From Fragilariopsis cylindrus CCMP1102 (lineage: Eukaryota > Bacillariophyta > Bacillariophyceae > Bacillariales > Bacillariaceae), in assembly GCA_900095095.1 (NCBI GenBank), contig FMBT01000481.1:1-64000 (forward strand): a DNA stretch of 64,000 nucleotides, given 5' to 3'. The notes under the pieces were generated by a model, which had not been told where the DNA came from, ran no database searches, and was given only the letters and a program-made list of their open reading frames with translations. Numbering within the stretch: the first letter of the stretch is position 1; the number at the start of each line of letters is the position of its first letter. A program made the position numbers and the translations under genes. This document shows positions 1 to 10,930 of this stretch, piece by piece.

Positions 1-1139
1 AAGCCAGTTTGTCTCCGTACACTTGTGGCCTGGCAGTTAGTCCCTCCCTCGAAGTCCAGTGCTCGAAGAACGCTTCTGGCACCTTGAATCGGTCATTTAT
101 TCCTTGGCGTAGTTGCGACACCAATTGGCTCGTGAGTATAGACAAATCGGATCCATTGATGGCGACCAGTGTTCTGAACGTTTCCACTTCCGAATCGGTC
201 ATTTGCGTTTTCGCTCCGCTAGGAGTTGCATCACTGACTTCTCTTCTTCTCCTTCACTCCTCGTTCCACGATTTGTGTCAGATTGTGTACTGATTCCATG
301 ACCGACAGCGGCCCCATTCCTTCTTGACGGGTCCCTACCAGATTTCGCAAACTTACTAGACTCCTATCTGTCTGGTCAGACGGATAGCTCAACTGGTTCA
401 TTTCCGTCTTCTTAACCTTCTTTGTCAAGAATCCCATCTGGGCGTGCAAATCATCGATCGAGTTCGAAATATCTTCCTGAGACTCTGCACCTCCATCTTC
501 GATACAACGTGTGTTCACAAATTGACCGAAGGTGTTATACTCTTCTTCAAGGAGCCTGTGGTCGATAGTCCGTTTCTTTGGAGATGCCGATCCCCCGGAT
601 GATTCTCTCTCCTGTGCTATCGCATCAGCATCGTCTGCCGCAAGTCTGACGTCTTCTTTATCTTTCACACCCTGTTTGATGGATCTGAAGAACATGTCCC
701 AGTTATCAACCGTACGCCTTTCGTTGGCGTAGGTCTCTTGATCAGCCTTGAAACATTCCACTGGAACTATATGTGACAAGTAAGCTTGGTCCTGTTGAAG
801 TCCCACTCCCATCAACACATATTGTCCAGACGCCGAATGGCGATGCGCAACGAACGGTGCCTTTAACTTCTTATGACATTGAACATCACACTTATCCTTT
901 TGCTTAATGCACATCTTGGACCCACCTTCTCCTCCGATCTGGCCTCCACAATACTTCGTCGGCAACTCTTTTTCACAAATGAACACAAGCGAACAAAGGC
1001 CAGTTACACAAACCCCCCCCTCGGACGTACCTTTAGGAGTAGACACCGGCACATTTGCCAGTGCCCCTCCCGCTATGAACCCGCTCTGGCCTGACGAGGC
1101 CAAAGGCGACTCAAAATTAATGTTAAAATTGCGGTCCAT
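1..1139 (-). CDS. Cys-rich protein of unknown function, truncated by the window edge
   Basis: An open frame begins at an ATG at 1137-1139 and runs 302 codons to a TGA at 231-233. The N-terminal third has a dense set of cysteines and histidines (roughly residues 45-100, including CGGQIG, a KCDVQCHKK stretch and a HRHS motif), suggesting a zinc-binding fold. The rest is charged and probably helical. Past the stop, a second frame shifted by +1 stays open from about 252 to base 1, with a normal amino-acid composition, so the protein either continues after a frame change or a second overlapping ORF follows. I recognise no named family. The arrangement (short ORF with a Cys-rich domain, then an overlapping +1 frame) would fit a retroelement or a multicopy diatom family, but no protease, integrase or reverse transcriptase motif is in view. 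It is certainly incomplete here. Confidence 0.55.
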
Positions 1140-1644
1140 GATACACTAGAATAAAATCGTACAATAGATTCGGCGGATACAGTTCTGATCTGGAATTGTA
1201 TCTTATAATCTTGCTGATTAACTGACTCTAGTCCAAGGGTAAGCTGTTGTATTAACCTTGATATTTCAAAGTTGTGAGGATAACAGCACCTTGATAAATT
1301 CCAATCGTCAAGACGAGACGCATTGGTTCCAAATGTTTGTGTGGTTCACCTTGATATTTCGTCTGTCCTTGTCCCGTACCATCGTAGCTTTCGCATGTTT
1401 GGAATAAGATGGCTAGTTGAGCGATTTTTATTTTTTTTAAATCGGGTAGTTCTTTTATGCATGCATGTAACTTACACGTGACTCTGATTGTGTGAATCGA
1501 ATCATTCTACTGTACACAAACAAACAGAATCACTTTTTTGAGATCTATTCGAATAAGAAAAGAAATTGATAGGTCGTAGGTCGATCTAAAGAGTAGTGTA
1601 TAAGTGGAACACTCCTCCCACTCCTCTCACGCTCCCCAAGCAAA
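1140..1644. other. Intergenic, divergent promoter region
   Basis: This gap lies between two divergently oriented starts (1139 on the minus strand, 1645 on the plus strand). It is AT-rich with a short poly-T run near 1428-1439. I see no ORF of note, RNA gene or clear regulatory motif. Confidence 0.5.
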
Positions 1645-2475
1645 ATGGTCACAACAACATGGATTGTTTTACCCCGGAAACCGTTTGTCTTCCTCCTCGC
1701 CGCAGCAAGCATGAATGATGCGGTAGCCCTATTATCCTCTAGCTCCGTTACGTCAGTGTCTTGGTCTGAGACATCTCTTTTCTCTCGTTCTCCGATGCTG
1801 CTGCCGAGTGATGATTCTTTTTCTGCGCCAACGTCAACACCAACCGAATTATTGTCGTCGAGCTCATCGTCGTCGGTAATTTATCGGCAACAACAACAAC
1901 AACAACAGCAACGAGTACCACGAGCAGCATTTCTCCGTTCGATTGCGTTCGGAGGAACGGCGTTCCTCTTCGGGACACCGACATTACCCGCCACTGCCAA
2001 AGACAATAATCCAGCGGCACAAATCCAGGCCGGACTCGCGGATTTAGATCGTGCCGTCTCCAAGGAAGCCAATAAGATCGACCGGGCCGCCACCAAGGAG
2101 AAAAAGAAAATGACCAAAGAGATCAAAAAAGAAACCAAGAAGATCGACAAGAAGATACAAAAAGAGGTCAAGAAGATAGAGAAAAGAAATCCAGAAGTCA
2201 CAAAGAAAGTCAAAAAGGAGACCAAAAAAGTGATGCGGGAGGTGGATAAAAAGACAGAGAAAGCGAGGCAAGAGACAGAGAAAATGAAGCGCGAAGCGAA
2301 GAAGATTGGTAGCGGATTGGAACAAAAGGCGAATGCACTCGTGGGGGGAACAACTGGTGGTGCGGTTGCGGTGCCGCAAGCGCGTAGCGGTGGTGGTGGT
2401 GGTGGTGGTGGTGGTGGCATTGATGTTTCGAGATTAAAAGTGTGTGGTGATGGCAGGAACAAGTGCGTGCGATAA
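1645..2475 (+). CDS. Plastid-type protein with 11-residue amphipathic helical repeats
   Basis: A 276-residue protein starting at the ATG 1645. The N-terminus has a hydrophobic signal-like segment (about residues 10-30), then a Ser/Thr-rich stretch, a Gln tract, and a second hydrophobic segment near residues 93-117 ending in ATAKD. That resembles the bipartite plus thylakoid-transfer presequence of diatom lumenal proteins, though no clear twin-arginine is present. From about residue 144 to 220 the sequence falls into seven consecutive 11-residue units, each starting K-I/M/V or E-V/T and dense in Lys and Glu, for example KIDKKIQKEVK and KIEKRNPEVTK. Such 11-mers form amphipathic helices in LEA group 3, apolipoprotein and synuclein-type proteins. 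A Gly tract encoded by GGT repeats precedes a short C-terminus with two Cys. Function unknown; membrane-surface or stress binding is an inference. Confidence 0.7.
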   Translation: MVTTTWIVLPRKPFVFLLAAASMNDAVALLSSSSVTSVSWSETSLFSRSPMLLPSDDSFSAPTSTPTELLSSSSSSSVIYRQQQQQQQQRVPRAAFLRSIAFGGTAFLFGTPTLPATAKDNNPAAQIQAGLADLDRAVSKEANKIDRAATKEKKKMTKEIKKETKKIDKKIQKEVKKIEKRNPEVTKKVKKETKKVMREVDKKTEKARQETEKMKREAKKIGSGLEQKANALVGGTTGGAVAVPQARSGGGGGGGGGGIDVSRLKVCGDGRNKCVR

Positions 2476-2958
2476 TCGTAATGGAAGCACAACATGAGCT
2501 TTTTGAAAACATCATGGAAAGATGCCAAAGTGACAGATACCAAATGTTGGTTGGTTGGTTGTGGACAACTTGCCATAAGATTAGAATGTCTACATTGTCA
2601 AAAAGCATGGTCATATGCATGCACAAGGGTTTTGTCAATACGACTAAAATTTCAAGATATGATTTATGATCCAGCTACAGTAGGTGGTGTTACGCCCAGA
2701 TTTACAACACCGCCTGTATAATACGATCCTTGAAATAATGATCTCTCCTAATATTATTACTAAGAAGACTGTAAAAGTACAGGTAGTGTCGTACTCTGTA
2801 CTCAAAAAATTACAGACTGGAACCATTCCCCTTCCGAAAAAATATATAAATCTAGTATGCATATATATATTAAATGACAAATAATTCTCTAATATTTATT
2901 CATATAGATTTATTTCATTCAAAATTCTTCATATATTATGTATTATCTATATATTATT
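2476..2958. other. Intergenic between convergent genes
   Basis: AT-rich 3' flanking DNA separating a plus-strand gene ending at 2475 from a minus-strand gene ending at 2959. Short overlapping open frames occur on both strands but none has a coding-like composition. No structured RNA recognised. Confidence 0.5.
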
Positions 2959-4050
2959 TTATACTTTACTTGCCTTATCAATTTGTGTTAATACAGCCTG
3001 TTTCGTTACTTGATTTTCATTTTTAATATGATGTTTTAATAAGTCACGTAATACACGATGTGCCACTTCTTCTTCTGTAAATATTGCTGTAGAATTTTCA
3101 TCATTCACATAGACATTCTTTTGTGATTCATGGACACATTCTTCCACTTTCTGTTTATACGATTGTAGATCATTTTCTGCTAATTGCTTGGCATCGATAT
3201 TTGCTTTTGCATCCGTAAAATTTTTAGAATAAAAAATCTTTTTCAAATAGGTCAATACTGTCACTAAGTAATGTCGTGATGGGTCCCATGTTGGGTAGGC
3301 ACCTTGTACATCAAGTTCACCAGTTTCTTCATTAACGTATGGATTATAGACGTGACTTGCAAAGACAATATATGGCCACATATTCACATCATTATACTTG
3401 GGTGGTAATGTCAATTTGAATTTAAAGATACCATTTGTAAATGGACCACGTCGAACAAAGATAATACCATAGAATTCACGTAATGAATCCATTGATGGAA
3501 TTAGGTATACACCTCCTGGTGCATGTGACTTTAAATGCTTATATTCAATTGTTACCTTATAATCACGTAATGCCTGTTCTCGTTCTTCCTGTGTTGTTGA
3601 TGATGATGATGATGGCGGAATATTTGCACGAGGAGGAGGAGAAATATATAATGAAGAAGAATGAGATTTATTAGAAAAAAGATTATTGTTATGATTGTTG
3701 CTGTTGTTGTCGTCGTCGTTGCTGTAATGATAATCATTACTCCTACTTTTGTAGTTGTTGATGTTGATGTCGATGTCGTCATCATTGTCATGAAAGATAT
3801 ATGGTCGTTCATAGTTATCAGTGGGAGGAGAAGACGGAAGTGCCGCCAGGCCACTACGACGACGATGGTTGGGGAAACAATCGTGAAGAAGTTTTTCTAC
3901 TAAATTATTATTCGACGACGACGACGACGGAGACATCAAAGAAGATTGATGAACATCAACACTATTATTTTCATTTTCGTTGTTGTTCACAATATTATTA
4001 TTACTACGGAAATCAACAGCAGGTGGTGGTAGCCCACCATAAGAACTCAT
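2959..4050 (-). CDS. AKTIP/FTS-like ubiquitin E2 variant
   Basis: A 363-residue protein. Residues 1-160 are low complexity (Asn, Asp, Ser, Pro). Residues from about 165 form a UBC fold with the FTS/AKTIP signature: a GVYLIPS segment, FYGIIFVRRGPF, NGIFKFKLTLPP, then VYNPYVNEETGELDV and a late W-P pair. The HPN motif and the catalytic cysteine of active E2s are missing; the position normally reading I-C-L-D reads ELDV. This loss is typical of AKTIP (FTS), the subunit of the FTS-Hook-FHIP complex that links endosomes to dynein and microtubules. The C-terminal tail is helical (residues about 290-363), as in the animal protein. A non-catalytic trafficking adaptor is the best guess. Single exon; the ATG at 4048-4050 is the only sensible start. 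Confidence 0.85.
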   Translation of the reverse strand: MSSYGGLPPPAVDFRSNNNIVNNNENENNSVDVHQSSLMSPSSSSSNNNLVEKLLHDCFPNHRRRSGLAALPSSPPTDNYERPYIFHDNDDDIDININNYKSRSNDYHYSNDDDNNSNNHNNNLFSNKSHSSSLYISPPPRANIPPSSSSSTTQEEREQALRDYKVTIEYKHLKSHAPGGVYLIPSMDSLREFYGIIFVRRGPFTNGIFKFKLTLPPKYNDVNMWPYIVFASHVYNPYVNEETGELDVQGAYPTWDPSRHYLVTVLTYLKKIFYSKNFTDAKANIDAKQLAENDLQSYKQKVEECVHESQKNVYVNDENSTAIFTEEEVAHRVLRDLLKHHIKNENQVTKQAVLTQIDKASKV

Positions 4051-5033
4051 GGTGGCGTTGGAAGGAGATATAATATAAAAATGACATTCAAAAAATGCTG
4101 AACAATCATAGCAAGGGGTGGATTTAATATTATACTAAATTCCTTAGGATACAACAATAATAAGCATACATACAACTAACGTCGTGTCTCGTTTTTTCTT
4201 GATAAATGGCAGACGGCTTTTTTTTAACTTTTTTCTTCAAATTGATATAACCACGATATGATTCTTCTTTTGGGGGTTTGACAACGACTCCGACCGACCG
4301 TCCCGAAAGATTATTATATAGAACACGCATCACAGTAATTGTATATTTTTAAAACTAAAAAAACACAATAAAAAACTCACCTCGGAAGCGATTGGAGATA
4401 TTGGCAATTTTGTGGGTGTTCTTTTAGTTGCTGACATTATATATATATATTATTTGGTTCAAAGTACGTACTGCCTTGTACGAGCTCGTTGGTATTTTAC
4501 TGGCTAGTTGCAAATGGTATGCTTTTACTTTAAATAATGTCTTCTTTCACCATGGTCGACCCATTCTCCCATTCTCTCCTACCGTTATTATTCAAATTAC
4601 GTGCATTGTTCTAATTTTTCGAATGCATGATGTATGACAACAAAGGATGCACGCTCGATTCCAGTCGTGTATAAAACAGTCGTCGAAAACTGATACGACT
4701 CGACTCATTCGAATACACTTTATTTTTGTCGATAATAACGCGCAAAAGCGTTCATCATCATTATTTTCGAATTTACGTGGTATGGACATTTATATTTCTT
4801 GAAAACGATTGCTTCATCTACCGTTACAGCAGAAAGGCTCAGGCATCAGTCCTACTGTACTACATGTTACTCTGCTACACAAAGAGCATCGAAAGTGTTA
4901 AGAAGATAGTACACTAGAGGGAAATTCTTTTTCATTACTGACTTACCTCTCACATTACATCATCCCACTACTGTATTGCGATAGTAATAATTTAGGAATT
5001 GACTTATATCTACTTTTTCTACAATAATACAGT
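4051..5033. other. Intergenic, divergent
   Basis: About 1 kb between divergent starts at 4050 and 5034. It contains TA dinucleotide repeats near 4438-4452 and A/T runs. Scattered short ORFs look random. No RNA gene or clear regulatory element found. Confidence 0.45.
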
Positions 5034-7467
5034 ATGTCGTCATCATCGACGGAGAATGATCAAAAATGTACTACTACTACTGCTGCCGGTGAAGATAGTA
5101 GTACAAGGAGCACTAATAATGCTGCTGAAGGAGGTGGACAACAACGGAATACAGAAATATGGTCAACACGTATCCAACGTGAATTATTAGCTATGACGAC
5201 TACTGATAATCCATTAAATTCAGAAGATGCAAAGAAAGTAGAAATGAATGCTGCTGCTATATTACCATCATTTTGTATTATAAAAGAACATTCATTAGAT
5301 ATCGAACGAGGGAATTGTACTGTAACGTGTCAACTTAATTTACCCCCAGCAGCAGCAGCAGTAGTAGTAGCAAAATCAGAAGAAGAAGACGAAGTTAAAA
5401 AAGAGGACAACAATACAGAATCATCAGAAAAGGAGGCAGAAGAAGAAGAATCCTCGCCTTCTCCTCCTGAGGAACAACAACAACAACAACAAGAAAAATC
5501 AGATGTTGATGTTGTTACTCTTCCTCCTCCACCACCTATTACAATTACATTAGATGTATCACTAGCAAAGAAAGCAGATGGTACATCAGTGGATGCAACA
5601 GCTATATCATATCCTTTCCTGAAACCTATTGCGATATTAGCATCCGGATATCAAAATTTTCCATTAGGGTCCACTATTAAAGATGGTGATCGGTTGATAT
5701 TGAAATGGATTGGACACCATCTTTACATTTAACTGATGCTATTTTAAATATTGCCTTGAAAATTAAAGAATGTCTGTCACAGGGGGAGGTTGTCCATCCG
5801 AGTAGTAGTGCATCTCAAAAATCTAGTATTGGTATTAAATCAACCACCACGGCCGCCGATGCTGTTGGTGATGTTGTGAATCGTGCAAAGAAGATTGGAT
5901 CAAGTTTCGGATTTAGTTTACGAAATTTAACTGAAACTACTACTAGTAGTAGTAGTAGTAGCAACAAGAATAACGATGAAGGTGGTGGTGACAGCAGCAA
6001 AGAGAAAAAGATGAGCCGTTTAACCTTAGGAAGAAAAAAAAAACAGCCGAAACCTGTTAGATCTAAAGCTACATCATCAGAAATACGGATTGGGGATGAA
6101 ATTAATATGTTAGAAGCACCATGGGTGGATTGTCAGGGTGTATATTCCTGTAAAGCAATTCGTCGTCCTAAATTTGTGGATGATGCAATTGCTCTTGCTG
6201 TACCAAAAGATAGCAATAATGAAGAGAAGAAGAAAGATCAGGTGAGCAGCAGCACAAGCAGAAACAACAACAGTATTTTTTCGTCGTCATTATTAGATGA
6301 AGATGATCAAGGACAAATTCCTGATGACTTTGGCGATTATATGCGTCTTCAAGCTGGTGGTGTCTCTCAGGTGTGTGTGTGTGTGTGTGTGTTGATTGTT
6401 CTGCTGTTTGCTATGTTGTTCTCGTCGTCATTGGAATAACTTACTATAAACAGCTGGGATATAGTATGGCATGTGATTCTCCGATGATTTGATCTTTCTC
6501 ACTCCTTTTCTCTATCCACCTTGTGATTTTATCGTTACTGTTACTGTTACTGTTACTGTTACTTTTTATTGTACGGCAGGTTGCTAATGCAGGTTTTGCC
6601 GGTGCCGGTGCTATGTTTCGAAGCTTTACCAATTCTGCTCGTGGAGTGTTGGAGGAATCATTCTTGATGATTACTGAAAGTCATATAATTGAAATGAGAT
6701 CGAATAAATTAAATTTGAGCACGGGTACTGTTACATTTGCTATCCCAATCGAAATTATGGCCAAATTAAAATTTCGTAGACAGGAATCTGTATCTTTGTT
6801 TTTCAAACCGGCTCCCGATGAACCATTGATTTACATGTGTCCCGATAGTGCCGATTGTGTCCATCAAATCCAGGCTGTTTTGAAACGACACGGAGTGAAA
6901 GGTAAACACACTAACGCAGCCACCCATCGAGCTATCAACCAGGCACTTCAATTTGTACAGGAGATCCAGACGAAGGAATTGGCATTGAAACACGATCCAT
7001 CGATCGATAGAGTTAACGAAATCATGGATCTATATCGTCAGGCAGCGGAATGTTTTGAAAAAGCTGGAGATGTTCGACACGAAGAAGTTGTCACTCATAT
7101 GCGTAAATTCTTAGCATTGCCGTTGACTGTCAGTGTTTTGGACGGTAGCTACACGATACCCGCAGACGACGAACCTATCTCTAATACCACTGGAGAAGGA
7201 GTAGTCTTATCAAGTTCTGAAAAGAAGGGTGACGATACTTCCGATTCTGTAGAAGAAGATAAACAATTTGAAGAGAATATGGACAACCTTCTTGCTGAGG
7301 CAGAGGCAGACCTAGCCAACATGAAGACTGATGAAGATGATCCTGAATTAGATGCTATGTTAGAAGAACATAATATCGCTGGTGGAGATGCAGACGATGC
7401 CATTGCGGACTTCGAGAACATGTTGAAGGAAGCGGATGATGAACTTGCTGAGCTGATGAGCTCATAA
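5034..7467 (+). CDS. PH-like domain protein, one intron and one frame break
   Basis: Two exons, 5034-6370 and 6580-7467, joined in phase 0. The first exon changes frame near 5690-5708: frame one reads GDRLILKW then hits a stop at 5732, while the -1 frame continues from about 5693 with DWTPSLHLTDAILNIAL. A one-base indel is the simplest explanation. The N-terminal half is acidic and rich in Ser, Glu and Gln, followed by conserved-looking segments and a basic KKKQPKP region. The second exon carries a compact domain (about 6640-6900) with strands such as ESFLMITESHIIEM and VSLFFKP plus a helix VHQIQAVLKRHG, which resembles a PH/GRAM fold, then a helical segment and a highly acidic tail. A lipid- or protein-binding role is an inference; I recognise no named orthologue. 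Confidence 0.7.
6371..6579 (+). other. Intron with microsatellites at both splice ends
   Basis: The donor sits at the first GT of an eleven-unit GT repeat (6371-6392), directly after TCTCAG, and a TTACTG repeat (about 6535-6562) lies just upstream of the acceptor CGGCAG at 6579. Splicing here restores phase 0 with the downstream PH-like exon. Confidence 0.75.
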
Positions 7468-8381
7468 TAAATAAACAGATAGAGGAAAGTATATTTCTAC
7501 TGGTGAAGATCAATACCTGAGCTTCCAATGCGATCATTGTCTTTTTCATTTTCATTTCTTATCTTGAAAGAAAGTTAAAATTATACATAAGTAGTCCACT
7601 AAACAAAAATAATAGAGAAGTTATAGTAACAACAAGAAGCTGCCTTTTCTTTTCTTGAACACCAATTAATTCACTACTTGCTTTGAACAAGTGTTACAGT
7701 GTAATCTAACATCATCTCTTTGTTAAAACTAGGAAAATCTCTTCTGGACAATATTATGTATTTTAATAGCGTGAACAGAATCAAATTAAGAAACCATGAC
7801 TCTCTGTCTAGACCGTTAATTACACAAAAAGTTGGTACAGTAGCATCTTCTTTTTCAATGCTACTAGTACTTGTACAGTCAACAACATTGTCATACCCCC
7901 TCCACTCCTCCATCAATAATGTCATAGTAACTTCTAAGAAACCCTGCATCAGTTGTAACAGCCAATTAACAATCCGCCTAAAAATTTAATTCACAGCACC
8001 AAGGCAATTATTAGCACGCGTCGTAATTTAATTATGAGCGAACGATGATGAAGAAAATGTCATAAATAATAAATTTTGCTTACACAAAGTCAGACTTATT
8101 GTCTATATTCAATATTCATCGCAAAAAACATCATGCGTACTAGTACACATACCTTTTTATGACACATTATGGGGTTACCGTATTGCCAAGACAGAAATAT
8201 GGCGTTTCGCTTTGATCACTTCACAGTAAAAGAAATAGTTGCGCTTTGAAGTCTTACGACATCAAACCATTCCCAAGAATAAAAAAGTGAAAACGTGGGA
8301 ACGCACAGCTAGTAGCCCTACACATAAATTCTACTTTCGCAAGTTCGAAGTTCGAGGGCAGATAGATAGATAATATATACC
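7468..8381. other. Intergenic
   Basis: About 0.9 kb, AT-rich, separating the PH-like gene from the Rieske pseudogene. Short open frames on both strands at 7674-7989 overlap each other and look like chance. Nothing else seen. Confidence 0.45.
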
Positions 8382-10220
8382 ATGACGATGACTTGTATTT
8401 CTCGTGAAATGAGTGGAGTTGGATGGATGTTGGTTGTTCTTCTCTTCTTATTCTGTGATGTATTCGATAGTTCTCGTTTCTGTGTCTTCGCATTTCATTC
8501 TACCAATAACGTTATAGGTAATCCACCGAAATATTCCTCCTCGAAACCTTCTCTGGCTACTACTATTCATCGTTCATCGACTGCCCTATTGTCTGTAGAT
8601 GTAGATGCAGATGCAGATGTGGATATAAGCAGTGTCCATACAACAGCAAATAATAATATTCTGCCATCGTCGACTTCTTCTCCCTTAAAAATTTCGACTA
8701 CGAAAATCATTGGTATCCATGTATCTGGGAGAGAGACTTGGAATTATTGGAACCAACTAAAGTTACGATTTTCGATGTTGACTACGTTATCGCAAAAATT
8801 GCTAATGATGAAGTAGTCGCAATGCCAGATTACTGCACTCATAAAGGTGCTGCACTATCTGAAGGACGAGTTACAGCACGTGGTAATTTTCAATGTGCCT
8901 ATCACGGTTGGAGTTTCAATGGTAAAACGGGAGATTGTATTGAAATCCCTCAAATAATTCAAAATAAGGACGAAGGAAAACAAACATCTGCTAGAATTCC
9001 CTCCCGTGCTTGTTCAACAGCAGTTCCTGCCCAAATCCATGACGGTATGGTTTGGTTGTTTCCAGGTGGTGGACTAGAAAAGGCATTAATAGCCCCGCCA
9101 CCTCCATCGATTCCAGAAGAATTGGATCACCTAAAAAGAAGCACTGTCGTTCGGGACATGCCGGTGGATTTTCCAATTTTGATCAGTAATATCTGTGATC
9201 CCGACCATGGCTTGTTTGCGCATCAGAGTACTAATTTTGATATGTACACAGCATCATTGATTGTCCTTTTGAAAGCTTCGTTTCGGAAGAGACTGATGGA
9301 GGAAGAGGGTGGTCACTAAGAACCAAGATTGATTCCAAAGACAAGATTATTGAGATTGATCAATCTTTGCGACATAAATTAGATCCACCAAAACGAGATA
9401 AAAAATCGAATCGTAAGGACGACACAAAAACGGCTCCGGCAACTCCATGGGCAACATTCCATTTCCAAGCCCCAGATTTGTTAGGATGAATCGAATTGAT
9501 AAAGAAACTGGCGAATCGAAATTTGCTTCTTTATTTTACGTCTGTCCTGTCGGCGTTGGAAGGAGTAGGTTTATGGCGGCTTCCTTGTCTTCTTTATCGT
9601 TGCCAAGGTGGTTGATGCACTGTTCCATTGCCAACTTTTGGATCAAGATACATATTTGTTGGCAACTCAACAGCGTAATATTCTATCGAAAGAAGCCGAA
9701 GAATTACGAACATTGATGAAGGAGAAGGGTATCAATCGTGACGATACGGAGAAAGTAAAGGATCTGCAATTGAAGACTAGAAGAAAGAATTTTTGTTTGC
9801 CTAGTCCAACGGATAGGATTAGTTCAAAAATTGAACAATTTTGGGATATTACACTATCCCGATGCCCTAATCGAGTTAAACATTTGTTGAATCTAGACGA
9901 ATCGGAGTATTACTACAGACTCCGTCCCGTGAGGTTGTATTGGATCGTAAGACACAGAATTTAGATATTTGTAAGGATTCAAGAGGTGTAGTTCGTAATT
10001 GCTACAGAACTAAAAAGGCTACTAGAATTATCTCAATCGTACTAGCACTTGGCAAGTTCGTATCATTGGGACCTAACCATCTGGTCTATTGAAGTCGTTT
10101 ATGAAACCTTCTTCTTTGGTTTCCATGTTTGCGGCACTCTTTTTGGTATCCTCTCTTGCAAATAGATTGGAAAAAGAATATTACTTCAAATACACTGATG
10201 ATTTCCGTCGAAAAGATTGA
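8382..10220 (+). pseudogene. Pheophorbide a oxygenase-like Rieske protein, broken by six frame changes
   Basis: The start (8382) gives a signal peptide and a VFAFHS motif, as in diatom plastid proteins. After a frame change near 8685-8708 (an A5 run) the Rieske domain follows: HWYP, CTHKGAALSEGR and CAYHGWSF supply the C-x-H and C-x2-H cluster ligands. NICDPDHGLFAH (about 9186-9222) matches the mononuclear-iron D-H-H site. Then come PAO-type segments in alternating frames: FASLFYVCPVGVGRSRFM (9510-9575), LDQDTYLLATQ (about 9640-9675), REVVLDRKTQ (about 9930-9960), and a C-terminal hydrophobic helix ending RRKD-stop at 10220. Breaks lie near 8700, 9256, 9480, 9620, 9915 and 10090. PAO-family enzymes act on the porphyrin ring or related plastid substrates. 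With six lesions in 1.8 kb it cannot make protein as written, yet every domain is recognisable, so it is either recently dead or an assembly artefact. Confidence 0.85.
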
Positions 10221-10930
10221 AAAAAATTCCAACGAAAATATGGATCGATAAATAGATAACTTAAGATAATTTTAGTCTTCCTTTATGTTAATTAATAATG
10301 ATTGTAATATCTACTAGAGAAAGGCAGACGTGATTATGGACACACATGGATGAAGAGGGAGGATGATAGTACGAAAGAGGATGTCGCGCCATCCCAAAAC
10401 AAACCCCCGCTTTGTCATAGAGATCAAAATTAATGATCGATCATCACCGACTTCAAGATATAACGTGCCTTCTCTGGTGCTTGAATTAGGAATTTGGGCG
10501 TAGTGCATAATCGGCTGCATATAGTGTCAAGAAACTGTACGTAGATCAAAATGCAAATGCTCTGATTCTTCTCCTTTCACATGATTGAATTAAAGTGTGT
10601 TCACATCGCCTTTCTTGAAGAGAACATCTATACTAAACACTTCCTCTCTGAGCGTTTTAGAAGATCCTTGTTCACAAGGTTGGAACCCAAACGCGTCCAA
10701 TTTAAAACTCTAGGTCCTAACACCGTAATATTATTGTACTATGGATCTTTTGGCCCACGCAATTGCGAAAGTCCCATTTGTGCTCAGTGAGGTCTGAAAG
10801 TTCTGCGACAACAGAAGCCCAAGTATTCTATATCCCACATTACATTCCTCAATCCAACGAGGGAAATTTCTCCATTTTGCCAAGTGAAACCTTCATCAAG
10901 CTTATGCCTACCAAAAATTGGTGCTCAGAT
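10221..10930. other. Intergenic between convergent genes
   Basis: Short overlapping ORFs on the plus strand (10581-11014) have no recognisable domains and run into the antisense of the DUF1499 gene. I regard them as chance. No RNA gene seen. Confidence 0.4.
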
